Notes under the pieces: model-generated
Seen by the model: only the letters and a program-made list of their open reading frames with translations
Told to the model about the DNA's origin: nothing
The model's database searches: none
In this document: piece by piece, positions 60,483-64,000 of the stretch
Position numbering within the stretch: position 1 is the stretch's first letter
Layout: each line of letters begins with the position of its first letter
Program-made: the position numbers and the translations under genes
DNA from: Phormidesmis sp963710175
Lineage (GTDB): Bacteria > Cyanobacteriota > Cyanobacteriia > Phormidesmidales > Phormidesmidaceae
Assembly: GCA_963710175.1 (NCBI GenBank)
Contig: CAVPZC010000001.1
Location: 1,798,001 to 1,862,000 of the forward strand
Length of the DNA: 64,000 bases
Direction of reading: 5' to 3'

Positions 60483-63400
60483 TTAGTCGATAACTGGAAC
60501 TTGTGGCGGCGATTTTTTCCCAATGCCTGTCGTGCGGCTGAGCACTCTAGCCGTCCGGCTGCGAGCACCGCTGATGTAGGTGAAGAAGACCGGAACGACG
60601 ATCAGCGTGAGTAGCGTGGACGTTGAGAAACCGCCAATGACGGCGATCGCCATCGGACTGCGCGTCTCTCCGCCAGCGCCAATCGCCAGCGCAATCGGGA
60701 TCATCCCCGCCACGGTAGAAATAGAGGTCATGAGAATCGGTCGCAGGCGCGTAATGCCCGCTTCAATCACCGCCTGACGACGCGACTTGCCTTCTTTGAG
60801 CGCCAGCAGCGCATAGTCCACCAGCAAAATCGAGTTTTTGGTCACTAGGCCAATCAGCAGCACCATGCCAATCAGGGCAAATAAGCCCAGCGGTTTCTGA
60901 GCAATCAGCAGGCCCATCAGTGCCCCGCCCAAGCACAGCGGCAGCGCCACCATCACCGCTAGCGGATAGAGAAAATCGTTGTACAGCAGCACTAACACCG
61001 CATAGATCATCATCACTGCTGTGCCCAGTGCTAACCCAAAGCGGCTGAAAATCTCTTGCTGAATTTCAGCATCGCCGGTAGGCTGCTCCCTGACGCCAGC
61101 CGGTAGGTTTTGCATAGCGGGTAGCGCATCGACAGTTTCAATCGCCTGGCCCAGGGTCATGCCCTGCAAGTTTGCGCCCACAGTTACCTGACGCGAACGA
61201 TCAAATCGGTCAATCTGCGCCGGGCCACTGCCAAACTCAATATCGGCAACCGCGACCAGCGGCACCAGTCCGCCGTCTTGTGTAGGCACCTGCAAGTTTT
61301 GCAGAGTGCTGATGTCGTTGGTGGCTTCGGGGTCAAGGCGCACGAGAATGGGAATTTGGCGATCGCCCGCATCAAAGTCAGCTAAATTCGCCTCGGCATC
61401 CCCCAGCGTCGCTAGAGACGCCGTCTGCGCAATGCTATTCACCGACACGCCCAAATCAGCCGCTCTTGCCGGGTCAGGCTTGATCAAAATTTCTGGCTGC
61501 ACCAGGGCCGCTGTCGAACTCACTTCAACAAACCCAGGCACCTGACGCATTTGCTCCGTCAGGTTTTGAGCCGCCTGAGTCAGCAGTTCAGGGTCTTCCC
61601 CGGTCAGGACGACCTCCATCGCTTTGCCGCCGCCACCTGCACCTTGATTTTGAAAATTGATGCGCGCGCCTGGAATTGTCTTAAAGTTTTCTCGCAGATT
61701 TTCTTCAAATTCTTGCCTGGAGATGCGCTCACCTTTAGGCTTAAGCTGCACAAAAGCAGTGGCGTTTGCAGGCGTTTGCCGAACAAAAACCCGCTCAGTG
61801 GCAGAATCGGCCAGGAGCTGCTCGCTAATCCGCCCGGTGAGCTGCTCGGTTTTTTCCAGCGTAGAGCCTGGCGGCAGCTCAATAGCCACCGTGGTCAAAT
61901 CGGTATCGCCCGATTCAAACAGAGACGTAGGAATAAACTGCACCAGCGCCAGACTGCCGATAAAAAAGGCAAATGCCAGCACCACAGTCAACAGACGGTG
62001 CCGCAGAGCGCTATTGAGCAATTTGTGGTAGGGCAGCAGGCGACGCGGCACCCGCATTCCGTCGGCAGCGAGCACCGTATTGTCGTCGCTATTATCGGCT
62101 TTGGGCTTGAGTAAGTAGGCCGACATCATCGGTGTGACCAGACGAGCCACCAGCGTAGAAAACATAGTCGCGACGGCCACAGTGACACCAAAAGGCTTAA
62201 AGAACTGCCCCGGAATGCCGCCCATAAAGGCCACAGGAATAAACACTGCCACAATAGTCGCTGTCGTTGTCACCACAGCAAGGCCCACTTCCGCCGTCGA
62301 ATCGAGAGACGCTTGAAAAGGCGTTTTGCCCATTTGGATATGGCGCTCGGCGTTTTCGATTTCGACAATGGCATCATCTACCAAATTGCCGACAGCCAGC
62401 GTCAGGGCCAGCAGTGACATGCTGTTAAGCGTATAGTTCAGCGCCTGTAGCACCAAAAAAGTCGGAATAATCGACAGCGGCAGCGCAGTCGCGGTAATTA
62501 GTGTAGTGCGCCAGTCCCGCAGGAAAATGCCGACAACGACTATAGCTAAAATGCAGCCAAGCACCAGCGCATCTACAGAAGCCTGGTAAGAGTCGCGAAT
62601 TTCGGTGGCTTCGGTGTAAATCAGCTGAAAGGTAAGGTCTTCGGGGAGAGTGGTTTCCAAGTCGGCGATCGCTTCTTTAACCCCGTCTTCTACACTGACC
62701 ACCACACTGCCCTTACTGCGGTAAACCTCAAAGCCCACAACGGGCTTTTGGTTCAGATAGGCAGACTGTCGGACTTCGGCAAAGTCATCTTCCACCGTTC
62801 CCAAACTGTTCAAAGGCACCGTGCTACCAGAGGGCAACACCACCTGAAAAGTCTGCAAAGCCGCCACCGTATCAGCGCTACCCAGCGTGCGAATGCCCTG
62901 TTCCACCCCAGAAATATCGCTGCGACCGCCGGGCAAATTGATATTAAACTGGCGAATTTGGTCGTTTACCTCAGTAGCGGTAATGCCCAGGGCGTTTAGC
63001 TGCGCAGGCTCCAAATCGACTCGAATCTCACGGTCCACGCCACCTGTACGGTCTACTCGCGAAACGCCTTTGGCAGCCAGCAGCCGGCGGCTGATCGTCC
63101 GGTCTACCAGGTCACTCAGCGCCTCTACTGATTGCTGATCAGAGCTGACGGTGTAGATTACCACGGGCTGACCACCCGAAAACTCCAGCCGCCGGACAGT
63201 CGGGTCTTGGGCATCTTCGGGCAAATCCTGACGGATACGAGTGATCGCATCGCGCACGTCGTTAGTCGCCTGGTTGGTATCTACGCCCAGATCAAAATTG
63301 ATCACGGTGCTCGATGAGCCATCGCCGACCGTCGAGGTGAGATCGTCAATATCGCCCAGACCCGCTACGGCGTCTTCTACTTTTTTAGTGACCTGAGTTT

Positions 63401-63581
63401 CTAGCTCTTCGGGGCCAGCGCCGGGCTGCTGCACCTCAACGATGACCGCAGGAATGTCGATATTGGGGTTGGCATCAATGCCGAGCTGCGTAAAGGCAAC
63501 CATGCCAGTCACCGTCAGCACCAAAAACAACACAATAGTCGGCACGGGCCGCTTGATTGACCAGGCAGAAATATTGAACAT
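60483..63581 (-). CDS. RND efflux transporter permease (AcrB/HAE1 type)
   Basis: 1032 residues, full length. Starts with SIKRPVPTIVLFLVLTVTGMVAF and the first periplasmic loop IDIPAVIVEVQQPGAGPEELETQV. The central helices contain LALTLAVGNLVDDAIVEIENAERH (proton-relay Asp pair in TM4) and the second half includes LIGLVTKNSILLVDYALLALKEG. Twelve transmembrane helices and two large periplasmic loops are predicted. Exports drugs, lipids or other hydrophobic compounds in a tripartite complex. The start codon lies 2 nt after the stop of the adaptor gene, so they form an operon. Confidence 0.95.
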   Translation of the reverse strand: MFNISAWSIKRPVPTIVLFLVLTVTGMVAFTQLGIDANPNIDIPAVIVEVQQPGAGPEELETQVTKKVEDAVAGLGDIDDLTSTVGDGSSSTVINFDLGVDTNQATNDVRDAITRIRQDLPEDAQDPTVRRLEFSGGQPVVIYTVSSDQQSVEALSDLVDRTISRRLLAAKGVSRVDRTGGVDREIRVDLEPAQLNALGITATEVNDQIRQFNINLPGGRSDISGVEQGIRTLGSADTVAALQTFQVVLPSGSTVPLNSLGTVEDDFAEVRQSAYLNQKPVVGFEVYRSKGSVVVSVEDGVKEAIADLETTLPEDLTFQLIYTEATEIRDSYQASVDALVLGCILAIVVVGIFLRDWRTTLITATALPLSIIPTFLVLQALNYTLNSMSLLALTLAVGNLVDDAIVEIENAERHIQMGKTPFQASLDSTAEVGLAVVTTTATIVAVFIPVAFMGGIPGQFFKPFGVTVAVATMFSTLVARLVTPMMSAYLLKPKADNSDDNTVLAADGMRVPRRLLPYHKLLNSALRHRLLTVVLAFAFFIGSLALVQFIPTSLFESGDTDLTTVAIELPPGSTLEKTEQLTGRISEQLLADSATERVFVRQTPANATAFVQLKPKGERISRQEFEENLRENFKTIPGARINFQNQGAGGGGKAMEVVLTGEDPELLTQAAQNLTEQMRQVPGFVEVSSTAALVQPEILIKPDPARAADLGVSVNSIAQTASLATLGDAEANLADFDAGDRQIPILVRLDPEATNDISTLQNLQVPTQDGGLVPLVAVADIEFGSGPAQIDRFDRSRQVTVGANLQGMTLGQAIETVDALPAMQNLPAGVREQPTGDAEIQQEIFSRFGLALGTAVMMIYAVLVLLYNDFLYPLAVMVALPLCLGGALMGLLIAQKPLGLFALIGMVLLIGLVTKNSILLVDYALLALKEGKSRRQAVIEAGITRLRPILMTSISTVAGMIPIALAIGAGGETRSPMAIAVIGGFSTSTLLTLIVVPVFFTYISGARSRTARVLSRTTGIGKKSPPQVPVID

Positions 63582-63583
63582 CT

Positions 63584-64000
63584 CTATTTCACCACCTCGA
63601 CTGTGTCGCCATCTTGGATGTAGCTGGCCCCTTCTACGACCACCGGGACGTTAGCCTGCAATCCTGAGGTAATTTCAATTTGAGCGGGCTGGTCGCCTTG
63701 GGCAGGGGGGCGATCGCCCACTTCCACTATTTGTGCCTTAGCCTTACCCTCAGCCGTCAGCGTATATACCACAAACCCGCCGTCAGTCTGAGGCAGCACC
63801 GCCTCTGCGGGGACGACGACACCCTGACGAGAGCCCGTGACAATAGCCGCCTTTAAAAACATGCCGGAACGCAGGCGATCGCTCTGCGGCAGCCCCACCT
63901 TCACCGTCGCCTGGCGAGTCTGCGGATCGACCGTGGGGTCAATGCTGAGCACGCTGCCCTCTAGCTGCAAAGCGGCATCGGCATCTGAGGTGATCTGCAC
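63584..64000 (-). CDS. RND periplasmic adaptor subunit (membrane fusion protein, 5' part outside window)
   Basis: The 138 C-terminal residues of an HlyD/AcrA-type adaptor: LEGSVLSIDPTVDPQTRQATVKVGLPQSDRLRSGMFLKAAIVTGSRQGVVVPAEAVL (beta-barrel part, quoted in part) and a membrane-proximal domain ending GASYIQDGDTVEVVK. It bridges the RND pump and an outer-membrane channel. The N-terminal hairpin and lipoyl domains lie beyond 64000. Translationally coupled to the permease gene downstream. Confidence 0.92.
   Translation of the reverse strand: MQITSDADAALQLEGSVLSIDPTVDPQTRQATVKVGLPQSDRLRSGMFLKAAIVTGSRQGVVVPAEAVLPQTDGGFVVYTLTAEGKAKAQIVEVGDRPPAQGDQPAQIEITSGLQANVPVVVEGASYIQDGDTVEVVK

Noticed and set aside
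1..64000. CRISPR array
   Set aside because: No series of identical repeats with regular unique spacers was seen; the repeats present are dispersed elements or a single tandem duplication.

Overview
The window is chromosomal DNA from a cyanobacterium. Evidence is the many HIP1 octamers (GCGATCGC) on both strands and a typical cyanobacterial gene set: a BciB-type 8-vinyl reductase, an NblB-like HEAT protein, the YggT/Ycf19 family, DUF3370, DUF3153 and DUF1499 proteins, cyanobacterial Ser/Thr kinase modules, a peroxiredoxin-glutaredoxin fusion with glutathione reductase, and an HLR1 (RpaB) box. I cannot name the species; a Leptolyngbya- or Synechococcus-like lineage is a guess. Most genes are monocistronic or in short runs. 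No tRNA, rRNA, CRISPR array, prophage or complete insertion sequence was seen.

Layout. 1-4.4 kb: 5' part of hisH, a ~210-bp miniature transposon, a pyroglutamyl-peptidase-like gene, two secreted proteins and aroE. 4.5-8.5 kb: one AT-rich gene for a 1339-residue NLR-like protein (STAND ATPase, TPR repeats, CHAT protease) in a block without HIP1 sites. 8.6-12.4 kb: small cyanobacterial proteins, long intergenic stretches, repeats and yggT. 12.4-17.4 kb: upp, DUF3153, a TPR membrane protein, speB and a fused speD-speE. 17.7-26.1 kb: a receptor-like Ser/Thr kinase, an alpha/beta hydrolase without its triad, a pentapeptide protein behind an HLR1 box, bciB and nei. 26.2-34.6 kb: a multi-receiver response regulator, UspA, an AEC transporter, NblB-like and RsbW-like proteins. 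34.6-41.9 kb: asnS, a ParA/coiled-coil pair resembling McdAB, a DsbA-like protein, a DUF1537 kinase and cysK. 42-46 kb: peroxiredoxin-glutaredoxin, glutathione reductase and a small Mo-nitrogenase C-terminal-like protein. 46-53 kb: Ap4A phosphorylase, aroC, an M23 peptidase, an MBL hydrolase and recA. 53-64 kb: a GH15 enzyme, two MscS channels flanking a degenerate AAA/winged-helix protein, an EamA transporter, and an RND pump with the end of its adaptor.

Genes that work together: speDE-speB (agmatine to putrescine to spermidine, with decarboxylated AdoMet made in the same polypeptide as spermidine synthase); the Prx-Grx fusion with gor (glutathione-driven peroxide removal); the ParA ATPase with its 4-bp-overlapping partner (probable cargo positioning); MscS / AAA-wHTH / MscS (a probable osmotic-response unit); and the RND permease with its adaptor.

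Two repeat families stand out. One is a ~208-218-bp MITE with TIR core AGTTCGGGATAAG and about 5-bp target duplications (four copies). The other is a 105-107-bp two-hairpin element with TATAGC/GCTATA ends (four copies plus one decayed), whose stems differ in sequence between copies but stay paired around a constant AATGCATC loop. The most promising candidate system is the HIP1-free STAND-TPR-CHAT gene, followed by the MscS-AAA-MscS cluster.
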